This document shows, in pieces, positions 35,001 through 47,557 of a stretch of DNA of 64,000 nt. Position 1 is the first letter of the stretch, and each line of letters opens with the position of its first letter. A program made the translations under genes and the position numbers. Below the pieces are notes generated by a model. It made no database searches. It was not told the DNA's origin and worked only from the letters and a program-made list of their open reading frames with translations. The stretch is from Umbilicaria muhlenbergii (Eukaryota; Ascomycota; Lecanoromycetes; Umbilicariales; Umbilicariaceae): NCBI GenBank assembly GCA_000611775.1, contig KK106981.1, forward strand, positions 9,523,973 to 9,587,972. Reading direction: 5' to 3'.

Positions 35001-36956
35001 AATTGATCATCAGATTGACCTTTCAGAGTTAAAGTATACTTAAGATTATATCACTTCCTGACTGCTTCATGATGTTGAAACTGATCTTTTCTCAGTGTCA
35101 ACTCAACTGAACAGATATCAGGATCATTTCTTCATTCATGAGTTCATTATTGTGTTTCATAAGGGTCTCATCAAACTCTTGAAGCAAATAAGGATTTTGT
35201 TTCTTCTGAACTTCAATTTCTTTTTTCATGATGAATCATAAGTTTATGAAGTTTCTTGTACAGTCACTGTTTATTAACAGTTTGGCTGAGTGATCTTTCA
35301 CTTTAATTCAGACATGAAAGTTATTCACATCTGCTGTGACAGTGATTTCTTTAGCAATCACATCTTTCAAAGACTTTAAAATAAGCATCTTCAGAGGCCT
35401 CTGACCTGAAGGGCCTTCTAGTTTTTTGAATTAAAAAGGAGGAACCCTAGGTTCTCTCTCACATATTTAAAGTCTTCAGATTTAACTTTCTTATCTGAAT
35501 ATCATACTGAATTCATTTTTGAGTATTCACTTCAGAGTTCTTAAACTTTCATCCTCAACTTTCTTGAGATGTGAACTTCATCAAGGGTAATGTATCCTCC
35601 TTCAGTGATGAACTTGAAACCTTTTGATGAAGTTTCTTTAATTATATCTTGATAATTCATGTCTGTGACTTCTCTCTTCTGAGTGAATGTGTCTCTGATT
35701 ATTTAAAGGATGTGCTCTTACAACAGATTCATGTGTTCTTCATCATTCTCAAAAGACTTCTTTATGAGATTGAACATTTCCTCATAAGTTTTCAGCCACT
35801 GTTCTTCACGGGTGAATGCTCAGATGTCATCATTCTTTTTCATGAACTCTCTTGAATTCTTAAAGTTCATTACTTTCATGAAGTCTTCTTCATCATTGAA
35901 TGAAGACATAATGTCATCACTGTCAACATAATTTCCTTCTTGATTGAATTGATCATGTCAGTTTTGCTGTTTCTTTAAAACTGTGATCAGGGTCACCTGA
36001 GAAGTCATGATGTAATCTCTTATTTTTTTTCATTGATGTGAAAATTATTCAGAGCCATCTTTGTCACTCTGATGTATATGACAAGCATCATCATAACATG
36101 TTGTTTAAAACATAATGTTATGTTCTTTCCTGCTCTTTGCTTCTTGCATGATGATGTATGTCTTTTTAAGTTAAACAGTCTTCCCTGAGACTTGACAGTC
36201 ACAGGCAAAGTGCCTCAACTTTTTATAATTATAATAATTATTTCTGTAAGTTCTTCCTTTCTTGCCTGAGCTGTTATTTCACTGAAAACAGTTTTTTTGA
36301 ACTATCATATTAATTTTCATGAGTTGAGGCCTGTAGTAGGATTTGTCATTATATTGTTGTTCATGATTCTTTTCAACCTTTTGAGGTATGAGAATCTTGT
36401 GACTCTTTTTTAAACTTCATTCATAAGCTCAGTTGTTAATGATGATTGATCATTTAATCATTTTTAAAAGCATGACAGGATGTTCTACTTTTAAGATTTT
36501 ATTCTTTATCACATCCTTCAGTCTCTTATAATATTGCATCATCAAAGCAATATCATCTCAGTTTGTATGTGAGGTAAGTCTTTGAAAATTTGCAGTGTAA
36601 ATAGCAGTTGTTTCTTTCTGTTGAATATTACAGATCTCTTGCTCTGCTGTCTTCTTTTTGTTAATTATGTTAAACATTATTCTTATCTGCTTCTTGAATT
36701 CCTTCAAGTCATGAAATATTTTATTAATTGAATCATCATGATCTTTCTTCTCATTGTTGAGATAGTTTTTGAGGATAAGTTCAAATCAATTTAAAGCATC
36801 TGACTTTAAGTGTGAAGATGTGAACAACACTTTCTTCACTTCTGATACAAACAGAGAGTTGTTGAATCACAGGTAAATGTCAAGCTGAGTGAAAAATGAA
36901 TTTAGCATTCTTTTCTCATCAAGAAACTTATTCAGCAATGAGATCTTAACTTAAAT
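32070..36956 (-). pseudogene. B3 gag-pol, decayed and interrupted by D
   Basis: On minus: gag begins beyond element D (43217-43290) and continues 36956-36250; knuckle region near 36240-36190; protease around 35260; reverse transcriptase 34600-33980; RNase H 33828-33628 (MSFDPEKPITLKMNTSDEV, YYSQKLLSAEQSYKIHDKKL); integrase near 33010-32700; integrase tail to about 32070. RT is present, unlike B2. Many Trp and Arg codons are TGA, and D splits gag. Confidence 0.82.
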
Positions 36957-37163
36957 TGTTACAGTTAGTTATTTCACTTCATAAGCAGGCTTAAAATCAT
37001 TGCAAGAGGTGAGTTATTTGAACTTAAAAAAGTACAAAGAAGGAAGCAGTCTTGTGAGTACAGTCATGACATAAATGTCAGAGTGTCAAGACGCACTAGT
37101 CTCAATTTAATTTAACATCAGGTAGTTCAATATCTGTCAGTGTTAATTAATCATGTCATAACA
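36957..37163 (-). repeat. Element D 3' LTR (207 bp)
   Basis: Pairs with 43010-43216 at equal length; the differences seen are transitions. Confidence 0.92.
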
Positions 37164-37439
37164 TCACTCCTCTTCAGACAGGAGGACTGTCCTCAGTTTT
37201 CATCTTAAATCTTTCATCTTGACTGCCTCTTGAATTCTTTATTAATCATCATGTTGTTTTCATTCATCAGGTTCAGCTCTTCACCTGACTTGTAAACATT
37301 TAATCAAACTTGTAATCTCCTCAGTGACTTCACCTTGTTCAGATAAGCATCATGATAGTTCTTTATCTTTTAAGGTGACTCTATAAAGTCAACAGCATCA
37401 TATCATTCTGAGTTTAAATCATATCTCTCTCAAGTCACT

Positions 37440-40400
37440 TGATATTACAAGATGTTGTTGTGGATTCAGCTTGCTAAGATTTTTTTCACTGTGTACTCAG
37501 GCTGATCATTAACCTCAGTCAGTGACTTTGAGTTCTGAATTTGATTCAGCATTAAATCATCCACTGCTTTCCTTAAATGATCAGCATGAAAGATGTTGTT
37601 CATCTTCATGTGTTTAAGTAGCTTCAGAATGTAGAAATGATCTTTCATGCTGAAGATCTGATAAAGGCCTGCTGCTTGATGATTCAACTTTAAGTTAAGC
37701 CTTTCAGTGATTCAACTCTTTTAAGTAATGTAGACTCAGTCTCTGATGAAGAAGTTCAATTCCCTTTAATGCTTATTTGCTTGATCTGTCATCTTATTTT
37801 AAGCCTGTTTCAGGTTTTTCTTTGCTCATGTGATCATGTCATGAGCTTTAATAATGAAGGTCTGAGCTTCTTCTCTTGTCAGTTGCTTCTTTACAGTGTT
37901 CAAGGATTGCATTCACTCTTTTTAATGAAAGTGTAAATGAGGAGTTTGTTTTAATTTCAGCTTATAAAGTGACATGCCTGTAGACTCATGAGTGAGAATC
38001 ACTTAAGTGAAGTTCATTACTGATAAAAGGTCTGATCAGTTGTTCTGAAAGTGATTCACAAAGAGGTAAAGCTGTTGATTGATGTATTAATTCAGTACCT
38101 CAGTGCTTTTATCAGTCTGTGAGTGATATGCTGTTGAAAGCTTTTGCTTTACCCTCACAAGCTTGCAGAGTTCATTTATGAATATTGAGATGAACTGAGA
38201 ACCTTAATTTGATGTTGTTGTCTCAAATGTCCTGTAGATTCTTCAAATGTACTCATAATATAATTGTGCAGCTTAAGCTGTTGTAACTGTCTTCTGACAT
38301 GACAGTGAGAAGGCCTTTTTTTCAAAGTGATTAATAATGATAAATATGTTGTTGAAGCCTTTCTTGTTCTGTGAGAAGGATTTAAAGTCAAATGAGACAT
38401 GCTGTCAACACTTATCTTCAATTAATAATGAGTGAAGTAGGCCTGAGGTCTTGTCTTAAAGTACATGTATTTAATGACATGTTCAGCAGTTCAAAACAAA
38501 GGTAGAACAGTCATTTGACAGACTCAGTCAGTAATATTAAACTGATAATAACTTCATCATCTTAATCTTGCCTGAGTGTGCTGTCACTGATGTTGAGTGA
38601 GCCTCATTAATTAAATGAGTTCATAAAGTGTTCATGTTCAACATCATGAGCTTTTTAAATCATGTAAGAAGATCATCTTGAAGCTTTCAGCCTCATTCCT
38701 CTTTTCTTGTTATTTGATGATACTGATTTAATGATTCATGAGAGTGATTGACCTGCAGAATTTAATTTATCAGTTGATAAGAATTTTTCACCTGTTTGAT
38801 CTCATTTGAAGAATCACTTTTGATGTTCACTGAACCCTCACTTATTGCAGCTATTATGCAATTAGAATTCAGAAATAATTATATTCATGCAGTAATGTCC
38901 TTTTCTTTCTGAGTGATCAACTCATCATGTTTTCTTATCAAGGCATCAGCAATGACGTTGACTGTTTCTGAGTGATAAGTAATCTTGAAGTTGTAGTTTG
39001 TCACAATATCAGCTCATTTAGCTTGCTGTGAATTAAGTAATCACTTGATGATAAAGTACTCTAGAGCATGATGATCTGTAATTGTGATAAAAGAGGCTGC
39101 TTGTAAGTTTAATAGCATGTCACATCATTCTTGAAAAGCTTTAACAACTGTTAACATCTCTCTGTCATGAATCTCATATCACATTTCCTCAGATGACATT
39201 ATCTTTAAGAAGTAAATTGCAGGTTTTCACTTGTCATCTTTCTGTTGTTGAGTGAGCACTTCTGTAACAACTTCACTGCTGACGTCTGTCTTCATTTGAG
39301 TTTTCAAATAAGGTGAATAATAAGCTCAGATGACATCTGACAGCATAAGCTCTTTTGCCTTCTTAAAAACTTGAATTTTCAGCTTCTCTAAGGAGTGTCA
39401 AGCTCCTTTTGCAGTCAGCTTTGTCAACAAATGTATGACTCAACCTCATTTTTTCAATAAATAATAATAAAAGTTGCAGAATCTCAGGAAGGATTGAATT
39501 TTCTTAATTAATTTCAATAACAATTAATCCTTGATGACAAAAACTTTATCTGAGTTCATTGCAATACCTTCAGTGCTGATGATGAAGCTCAGAAACTTGA
39601 TAAATTGAATGCTGAACTCATTCTTCTTTATGTTCACTTGTAGACTTACTTCTTTAAGATGTTGAAGCACCTTTTTAACTTGAGTATCATGTTTCAACAG
39701 ATCCTCTGAGTAGATCAAAATATTATTCACATAAATCATGCAGAAATCATTCAGATAATCAAATAAGATGTTGTTAATATACCTCTGAAAAAAGACAGGT
39801 TCATTGCAAAGGTTAAAAAATAAAATCTTGTATTTATAAGATTCATACCTCATCTGAAAGATGATTAAATTCTTGACAGACTTTTTCATCTGTATTTGAT
39901 AAAACACCTGCTTAATATTCAGCTTGATAAAAACCTTTGCTTTAATCAGTCATGCTAGAGTCTCTTCAATTAAAGACAAAAAGTACTTATTCTTCTTAAT
40001 GATTGCATTAAGCTTTTAGTAATCAACATAAAAACATCATCCTTCTTCAGGTTTCTTTGCAAAGAGAACTGATGATGCATAAAGAGTGTCATTAAAGATT
40101 ATGAAATCCTTCTTCAGGTGATCCTTCAGGTAAGCTTTAATCAACTTTAATTGTTTTAGTGACATACTGTATAAGGAGCTTGAGGTCAGGTTGTTTTCAT
40201 CTTTCAAGATGATATCATGATTCACTTTTTCCTTGTGTAGAGACAGCTGATTTGATGTCACCTTGCTAAATACCTCTGTGAATTCTTAATACTGACAAGG
40301 TAATTTTTTCTTTATTCTCTGATTCAACTTCATTTTATTCTGTAGCAGCAGACAGGAGTTCCTTTGATTTTTTATTAAATGATTAACCTCATGAATGTTA

Positions 40401-42960
40401 ATGATGTCAATAATCACCTCTTCTCTTTTAATGTTGCATAGGAAGTTTCCTGCTTTCAGAAGTGCAATATTCACTTCTTGATAAAAAGAAGATTCATGAT
40501 TCTTTGATTTCTTCATATTCAATGAACTTTGACCTTCATTCATTGAACTACTCATGTGATTCATTGAACTACTCATGTGGTTCATTGAATTACTCATGTG
40601 ATTCATTGAATCTTTCTTTTCATTCAGTTGTTTTTTCATCTCATTAATGTTGACTTGCTGCTGAGCTCTTCATGTCTTTGATTGTGCCTGCAATTGTAGA
40701 ATTAACTTTTTAAGCAGTTCAATGAACCTTTCCTTTCATTCATTTAACCTCATTGAATGTTCAGTATTCTTAAAGTTAACTTCACTGAGCATTCTCATGA
40801 TTTCATCCCTTTCTGCCTTTCTGAGAATTCAGGTTGATGTGACTGCTTCATGCAGATTATCATGTCATTCAACATCTGCTTGATACTCTGATATGAGTTT
40901 TAATAATTGAACCTCTCATCTTGACATTATTAAGTTCTTGCTTACCTGATATTAAGCTTCCTCAGGCCAAATCAGCTTTTGATTGAAACAGTTAATCAAG
41001 ATTTTAATCTTCTTGAATCATTTTCTTCTGATCAGAACATCATATCAGCTGATATCATAAAATAAAAGTGAGTAGAAATTCATCTCCTGTCAATCACTAA
41101 ATTTGCTGTAAATGCTCTGAAGATCACCTCAGTATTTCAATTATTATATCTTGTTAAAAGAACTGACCTCTGTGCTGTCTTGATGTATAACTGCAGATGT
41201 TTTTTCACAAATTTAAAATACTTCTTGTGAATGAAAGTCTTCTCTGCAGCATCAGTGTTTAGCAGAGCTGTTACTCTTATGATTAAGTTATTAACTGCAA
41301 GTCAACAATCTCAGATTAATGATGATCTTTTTAAAATGTTTAACATTTTCATCTTGTTTATCTTTGCTCCTTCTATTGACTTTAGAGTGAAGACTTCACC
41401 TAGAGTAATTCATTTTCTGAATCTGAATGATCAGAGTTTATAACCTTTGCCTCAGCTTTCTTTAACTTATCAGGATAATTCCTCATCAGGTGTCTTTTCT
41501 TATTGCAGATGTAATAAATTATGTTAATTAATATTAACTTAATTACTTCTCATGCAACAGCAGTGATTGTGATGATTGTCTTCTTTTTAAATTTAAAAGT
41601 TGACTGCTTTCTCTGCAGCTCCTGCTGATTTTTTTGTTTCTTAATCCTCTCATCAGCCTTGAAAAGACCTCTCATGAACTGTTGAGCCTTTTTATAATAA
41701 GTGTCAAATGACATGTCCTTATCAGCAACATAGATTTTCATTTGAACTCAAAGTGAATTATATAACTTGTCATGAACTTTTTCTTTTCACTGATCTGTAG
41801 GCATCTTTGCTGAGTTTATCAATCATAGAAACTCTGACTGAAACATGTTAAAGTTCTTAAGATAAGACATCTTGAACTTCTTCAGCTGCTCTCATGTCTT
41901 CAAGTGATGATCTGAATCCTTAAAGATGTTCTTCAGACATTAAATAATCTTCTCAACATAAATCTCTCTTCCTGACTGAGCCTTTAATTATGAATAAAGA
42001 TGTTTGATGACCTTGCTGTCAACTCACATCTTGATGTAAGTCACTTTGACATGTTTGATTTCATCTTGATCTGACTGATTGAATCAATCATCATTGATTC
42101 ATAACTTGCTCTTTATCTGATCATTTCATACCTGAAACATGAGCTTAAGATCATCATTCAGAATTAATGAATCTGAAAACTTCACTGAACACTTCTTCAT
42201 TATGTCATTCATGTTTAATTTAAATGTGCTTTCTCTTGACTGTTCTGCTTCAGGATTGTTAAGTCATTAAGTTAACTTCAACACATTCTGTTTTAATTCT
42301 TGTTTCTCAATTGTTAACTTTTTTATCTGAGAGTTCTTCTGATTATTTTATTCTTCTAGATCTTGAATCTGTGCCTTGTATGAATCTCTCTGATTTAGCG
42401 CCTTCAACACTAGACGGCAGATGTTCTCTGAATCATGTGTTACTCATCATTATAAGTTTTCAGAGGTCACCTCACCTCAAGAGTTCATCTTTGTGATGTT
42501 TACTGTTTCTGATCTCTCATAATCATCTGATTGTTCTTCAGTCAAGGAAAATCTTTTAAATTAAGAAGAGGTCCCTCTCTCTTGATGTGATTTAATCATG
42601 ATTTCTTTAATGCTTCAGACACCTACTTTTAGTGCTGAGATTATTTGATTTAAAACCTTGCTCTTTCAACTGCCTCTACTGCAGTTGTCTGTGTCTACAA
42701 ATAGATCTTCAAGGGCGCTTACATGTTGCAGAACTTTTTGTTTGTTGCAACTGCTTTTTACAGTTATCTGTCACTGTGACAGAGTACTTCTTGATCATTT
42801 GTTGCTTACTTCTCACAGGACTTGAGAATTGATTGTTAATAATTAATTAATGAATTTAAGATGTTTTAGGAACCTCTTGATTACTCAGTAGATTATAAGT
42901 TGAGATGTTTAATGATGTCAAGGAAGAATTTTTTCATCAACACATGTGTTTATCTCAGCT
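37440..42960 (-). pseudogene. Element D gag-pol, decayed
   Basis: On minus, right to left: gag near 42300-41500 (AQQFMRGLFKADERIKK); protease zone about 40700-40300, containing a 7-residue repeat MNHMSSS; reverse transcriptase 40261-39524 (LKDHLKKDFIIF, then FFQRYINNILFDYLNDF, with YVNNILIYSED where the family has YLDDILIYS); RNase H about 39330-38940 (YEIHDREML, DHHALEYFI); integrase 38430-37850 (VSFDFKSF, GSQFISIFINELC, YHSQTDKSTE); and a C-terminal tail at 37687-37466 (HMKMNNIFHADHLRKA). Both catalytic Asp of the RT box read Asn. With TGA, TAG and TAA stops throughout, it is inactive. Confidence 0.85.
40535..40620. repeat. 21-bp tandem repeat in D (codes MNHMSSS on minus)
   Basis: About four units of TTCATTGAACTACTCATGTGA with small changes. 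On the minus strand each unit reads seven residues, so the repeat keeps frame. Confidence 0.8.
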
Positions 42961-43009
42961 GATATTCTGTCACCTTCAGAGGTTGAAAAGAGTGTTGATA
43001 CTTTTTTAA

Positions 43010-43216
43010 TGTTACAGCTAGCTATTTCACTTCATAAGCAGGCTTAAAACTGTTGCAAGAGATGAGTTATTTGAACTTAAAAAAGTACAAAGAAGGAAGC
43101 AGTCTTGTGAGTGCAGTCATGACATAAATGTCAGAGTGTCAAGACACACTAGTCTCAATTTAGTTTAACATCAGGTAGTTCAATATCTGTCAATGTCAGT
43201 TGATCATGTCATAACA
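43010..43216 (-). repeat. Element D 5' LTR (207 bp)
   Basis: Followed by CAAAT and by resumption of B3 gag (CACTTTGTCAGAGAG). Confidence 0.92.
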
Positions 43217-43337
43217 CAAATCACTTTGTCAGAGAGTTGTCCTGTGACTGATCAGCCTCTCTTGATGAAAGCAGACATCATGAGACTGATGAGTCAGTTC
43301 ATTGCGTGACTGATACTCTGTAGGTTGATGCTCAAAG

Positions 43338-43732
43338 TGTAACAGGTGATGTCATAATGATTGAAGTAATATTATTATTCAATGAACTATAAATACAGTT
43401 CAATGAACTGAACAAGGTTCAATGAACTACATGATCATATAATGATTCTAGAGTTAAGATCAAGTGAGGGAACTAATAATCATAAACTTAAGAGATTGCA
43501 TTTGATACATGAGTTGAGCATGAGCTCTTAACTATGAATCTACCTGTGATTATATAAACTATAGGAGACTCATGTGCTCAGTGTGCTCATCATGCTCATC
43601 ATGATGAGCATGATGAGCAACATGATGTAACACTTCATGCTCAGTGTGCTCAACAGGTGAGCAAGGTGAGCAGTATCATGTGTACACTTACACTGTGTAC
43701 TTTGTTAATATTATAATGCAGGAGTCATAACA
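43338..43732 (-). repeat. B3 5' LTR (395 bp)
   Basis: Complete LTR, TGTAACAGGTGATG...GTCATAACA. It is the only undisturbed B3 LTR and the reference for reading the hybrid LTR at 11029. Confidence 0.9.
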
Positions 43733-43818
43733 ACTAGATGCTCTGCAATCAATGAAGCTCATGAGAATTACAATACTCTTCAACAGTGCCCTGCTTGTCA
43801 CATTCAGAACCTTATTTT

Positions 43819-44136
43819 TGTTATGATTATATCATAACTTCACTGGCGTACTAACTTCACTACTCATTCTAGAATAAGTTTAACTTAGTTTAGCTGATAT
43901 ATAGCAGGCTTCAACATCACTAATAAGAATAAACCTTCTTACAATCAACATATGAAACACGTCTTACAATTTGGTAGCAACACAAATTGTAAGATGTGTT
44001 TCATATGTTGATTGTAAGAAGGTTTATTCTTATTAGTGATGTTGAAGCCTGCTATATATCAGCTAAACTAAGCTAAACTTATTCTAGAATGAGTAGTGGA
44101 GCTAGTACATCAGTGAAGTCATGATATAATTATAAC
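43819..44136. repeat. 318-bp near-perfect palindrome of two LTRs
   Basis: 43819-43982 and 43983-44136 are inverted copies meeting at GGTAGCAACA|CAAATTGTAAG. The arms are about 154 bp and could form a cruciform or hairpin. Confidence 0.92.
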
Positions 44137-44159
44137 AATCTGCCGGCCATGAAGAAAAG

Positions 44160-46165
44160 TCATCACCTCAATGAGTGATGTGCTACTAAAGTAGTGCTTC
44201 TTCCTACTCAATGCCTTTTGCGGCACTAGTGGCAAATTGTGATGAACACTGAACAGGTAGAGGCGGAAGCTGCTGAGGCTGAAAAACTGATGAAGGCTGC
44301 ACAGCAGGTGAAGGCAGAACAGTCAGTGAGGGCTGAACAGTAAACATAAGCTTGACAGCAGGTGAAAGCTGCTGATAGCTAAACATGATAAGTAAGAGGT
44401 CTCTTCTTTAAGCTTCCTGTAGTTTAGCTCCCTTGGTAGCGTGTTCTTCATTCATTGAAGCTTGCATGGCTGCTCAAGCAATGACGTCTTTGGCGTCTAT
44501 ATGGCTTGGTCAGTAGCTGAACATAATAGGTAGAAGGTCTTTCTTCTGAGCTTTTCAGAGTCTCACTCATTCAGAGGCCCGTTCAGCGGCTCATTCAGTG
44601 ACATGTTTGAAGGTTCATTCTTCTTTGCTGTGTTCTTCTTGTGTAGGGTGTGCTTTGACTGTGATAAGATCATGATCAGGCTCAGTAGATCAGCTCATTT
44701 GAAGTAAGTTGAGCACTTCACTCAATCAAAAACCATAAAGCACCTCATTCAGAGTTGTGAGCAGAGGCTGCACAGCAGACAGAGGCTGTGGAGATCACAG
44801 AGCAGCTAAAGTAGAGGTGACTGTTTATGATGCAGTTAGTGTGAAGGTGTTCATAGCATCTGACTGAACTAAATCTTTATTCAGCGCTGATGCTGTTGAG
44901 TAAGAGGCTTGCTCTGAGTTGTAGAGTACCTCATTAATGATGTAGTTTGCTCAGCCGTCTTCCTGCTCAAACTGATCATTGGTATAATAGTCATTTTTGT
45001 AGTCTTCAAAGCGGTTGTACGGGTCTGCAGTCTCATCATAGTACACCCTGAGTTGCTGAGGGTAATTAGGCCTGTACGCGCCTTTGTTTCACTGATTGTA
45101 AGGCGGCTGATCAGCACGCTGCTGGCTCAGAGGTTCATGATACAGATTTGGCGGTTCATTTTCACTTGTGGGTTGAAGCGGCTGGCGTGAGGTATAGCCA
45201 GCTTGTGGTGAGACTGTAGGATTTCACTGAAAGGAGGAAGATTGCTGATTCTGAGTGAACAATATTGAATGAGGAACAAAAGAAGAAAAACTCTGATAAG
45301 AGGATTGAATAAGGTTTTCAGGAGCAGCTTCAGCTGTATCATTCTCATTATTGCCTGCCTGAATCATCATGACTGCAGTGACTGCCTGAGCTATGAGGTC
45401 AGTGAGCTCTTGTAGTTGAGTGTTGATAAAACCCTGATCTTCTCTTGTTTCTTGATCAGGAAAGCCTGCTCTTTTGTTATTTGTCATGACTCCTTGAGTC
45501 TCAAGTTCTTTGAAAATTGACGTCTGAGGAGGCTTGAAGGAGGTTTTTGATAAGATGAGGATCTGCAGGTCAGGCAATAATTTCTTTCACTTTGAATCAG
45601 GTCTGATGGCCTAGTGAGCAGTTTTGACTCAGTTGAATCATGGTTCACAGGTACTGAGTGATAGTCTGCTTTCATGAGATGATTATCTCTTGGTTTCAGG
45701 GGTGCTCAGAGTCAATGAAATCTTGAACTTGATAAGCAAAGGTTGACATTGAATCATCTGTTGAAGCTAAAGAGGCCTGCTGACTTGAGGAAGAAGAAGA
45801 AAAAGCCAGTTTGATTATGAAAGAATCATGAACTGAAGCAAGAAACTCCCAATTATCAATAGCTTCAATTTGATAGGAAGCTCAATGATTCAAGAGGCTT
45901 GTCATATAGACAGCAGTCAATGAGAGGCGGACAGCTGACTGATGATGAGAAGGCTTAGAAACTCAAGAGTTGTATAATTTTAAGCTGATCAATGGTGAAT
46001 GAGCGGCTGATGACGTCATGAGGAGCTGATGAATGTCAACAAGACAGTTGATGAGTGAAAGGCTGATATCAGAGGTTCTGATTGAGCTGGTCTGGTTAAC
46101 TGAAGAAGTCGTGGTTTGTCCAGAGGACTGATCATTTCAAGGCATTCTATGATGCTTGAGACAGG
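44160..46165 (-). pseudogene. Element C gag-like remnant
   Basis: Fragments of a minus-strand frame are rich in Ser, Gln and Pro (NWEFLASVHDSFIIKLAF, SQQASLASTDDSMSTFAYQ, then a Gln-rich C-terminal part near 44386-44204). They are interrupted by TGA and TAA and shift frame. It resembles in style the gag-only proteins of large retrotransposon derivatives. No zinc knuckle or enzyme motif is visible. Confidence 0.5.
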
Positions 46166-46329
46166 TGTTGCTACCAAATTGTAAGACGTGTTTCATATGT
46201 TGATTGTAAGAAGGTTTATTCTTATTAGTAACATTGAAGCCAGCTATATACCAGCTAAACTAAGCTAAACTTATTCTAGAATGAGTAGCGGAGCTAGTAC
46301 GTCAGTGAAGTCATGGTATAATCATAACA
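46166..46329 (-). repeat. Element C 5' LTR (164 bp)
   Basis: Reads TGTTGCTACC...ATCATAACA on plus. It matches 43983-44136 and, inverted, 43819-43982. Confidence 0.9.
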
Positions 46330-47465
46330 ATTTTCATACAAACCAAAACCCTTGCTTTATCATTGACTCAGAGAACTGTGTCTCAGTCAACACCTACTCA
46401 AGCCTTGACTGCTAATGAGTCAGAGGCTGTTGTCATCATCAGTAGTGATAATGATGAAGAATCAGCTCTGGCAATCACTGTTAACTCATGTTTCAACATT
46501 TATATCAGCAAGGAGTCAGAAAACACCTGTCAAGTTGTTATTGCCAGAGCAGTTGAATGAATCAAGACTGAAAAGCCAAATGCTAAATTCATCACTCACA
46601 GCTACAAGGTGACAAATGAGATCAATTTTAAAGTGATGTTGAAGATCTTCATTCTATGTGTGAAGGAGGGTGCTGACATTAAGTACTGAGAAATGCTCAG
46701 TAAGTTTAATATTTGATTATGAGCATCACACTCATTATAATGTCATTTTTTGACTGATTTGAACTTGTATGACAATTTAGATGACTTCACAATCATTTCA
46801 ATTCATCAACATTATTCCTTCATCAATATGCAAACCTGGATCAAAGAAGACCTTTTGAGAGAGTGTCAGTCATATACTTCATGACTTCAATGACATTCAG
46901 AGATTACTATAACCTCATACTCTCTGATGAAGAGGTGATTCACTACAAGAGGCTCTGATTTATTGTTCAAGTCTGCAATGAAGGCTGAAAATTTCACCAC
47001 AGTTCTGAAGAGTATCAGTTCTAGAACAGAGCTTATATCACTGTTTATTATTATGAAGTACAAGGTGTCTGCACAGACTGTGAATTCAGAATCTTCTGTC
47101 TGATTCATCATCAAGAAGGAAAAGATACTCAAAGTAATCAAGCAGAAGATTGACTTCAAGATTAAACTGAAGCCTGTTGCACTGAGTGCAAAGACTCAGA
47201 TCAAGGTACTTTTGTCATACAATTTGATCCCTTATAATGCTGATTTGTCATTGCAGACTAAACTCAAAACTTCACCTCTCAAAGTTGAAAAGCGCAGTCA
47301 TAAGCGGGGATATTTCAAGGTTGAGGTCTCATCAACAAATGCTCTGATAAAGGAAGAGAAGTCTTTGAAGACTATGAATCTGACTGCTAAAGTGATAAGA
47401 GTACAGACTAGACAGCAGCATCTTAAGCTGAAAGAATTTAACATTGTGAATGATCTGAACAACTG
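46330..47465 (+). pseudogene. Unidentified decayed ORF of the DNA transposon
   Basis: One reading frame stays mostly open from before the C insertion (43760-43818, reading NTLQQCPACHIQNL) through 46330-47465, with TGA at several sites and a clean 84-codon final stretch (47212-47466) ending TGA. An acidic Ser/Asp patch (VVIISSDNDEES) occurs early, and a Lys-rich C-terminal half (KSHKRG-like, KVEKRSHKRGYFKVEV) late. No family is recognised. By position it is cargo of the outer transposon, between transposase and the cysteine-rich gene. It could instead be a remnant of an older insertion. Confidence 0.5.
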
Positions 47466-47557
47466 AGTGTTATGATTGTACCAAGGCATCATCCGCAATT
47501 TGACAGCCCGCTCAAAAATAAGGTTTTAGTTAATAGTACTTTATGCGCTCAGAGCAC

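Larger units (their letters stand above)
36957..43216 (-). mobile_element. Gypsy-type LTR retrotransposon D (6.3 kb) in B3 gag
   Basis: LTRs of 207 bp each (36957-37163 and 43010-43216), TGTTACAG...GTCATAACA. Target duplications read TAAAT (36952-36956) and CAAAT (43217-43221), one C/T apart. It belongs to a different Gypsy lineage from B and A, and codes on minus. Confidence 0.92.
11029..43732 (-). mobile_element. Gypsy-type LTR retrotransposon B3 (host of B2, B1, A, D and TRIM)
   Basis: Outermost retrotransposon, coding on the minus strand. The right (5') LTR is 43338-43732. The left (3') LTR is split: its distal part is within the hybrid LTR at 11029 and its remaining 132 bp are at 30776-30907. 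Internal sequence runs 30908-43337 and is interrupted by a TRIM (31583-32053) and element D (36957-43216). A GATGCTCAAAG stretch abutting the right LTR on its internal side is identical in B1, B2 and B3 and is the probable primer-binding site. Confidence 0.85.
43819..46329 (-). mobile_element. Short LTR element C with palindromic LTR pair
   Basis: Target duplication ATTTT at 43814-43818 and 46330-46334. Right LTR (5' by orientation) is 46166-46329 (164 bp). On the left the element's own LTR is 43983-44136, lacking 10 nt, preceded by a full-length inverted LTR copy at 43819-43982. The ~2.0-kb interior has only fragmentary frames on minus (Gln/Pro/Ser-rich, gag-like; LQELTDLIAQAVTAVMMIQA). No pol is seen, so it is a non-autonomous element. 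Confidence 0.85.
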
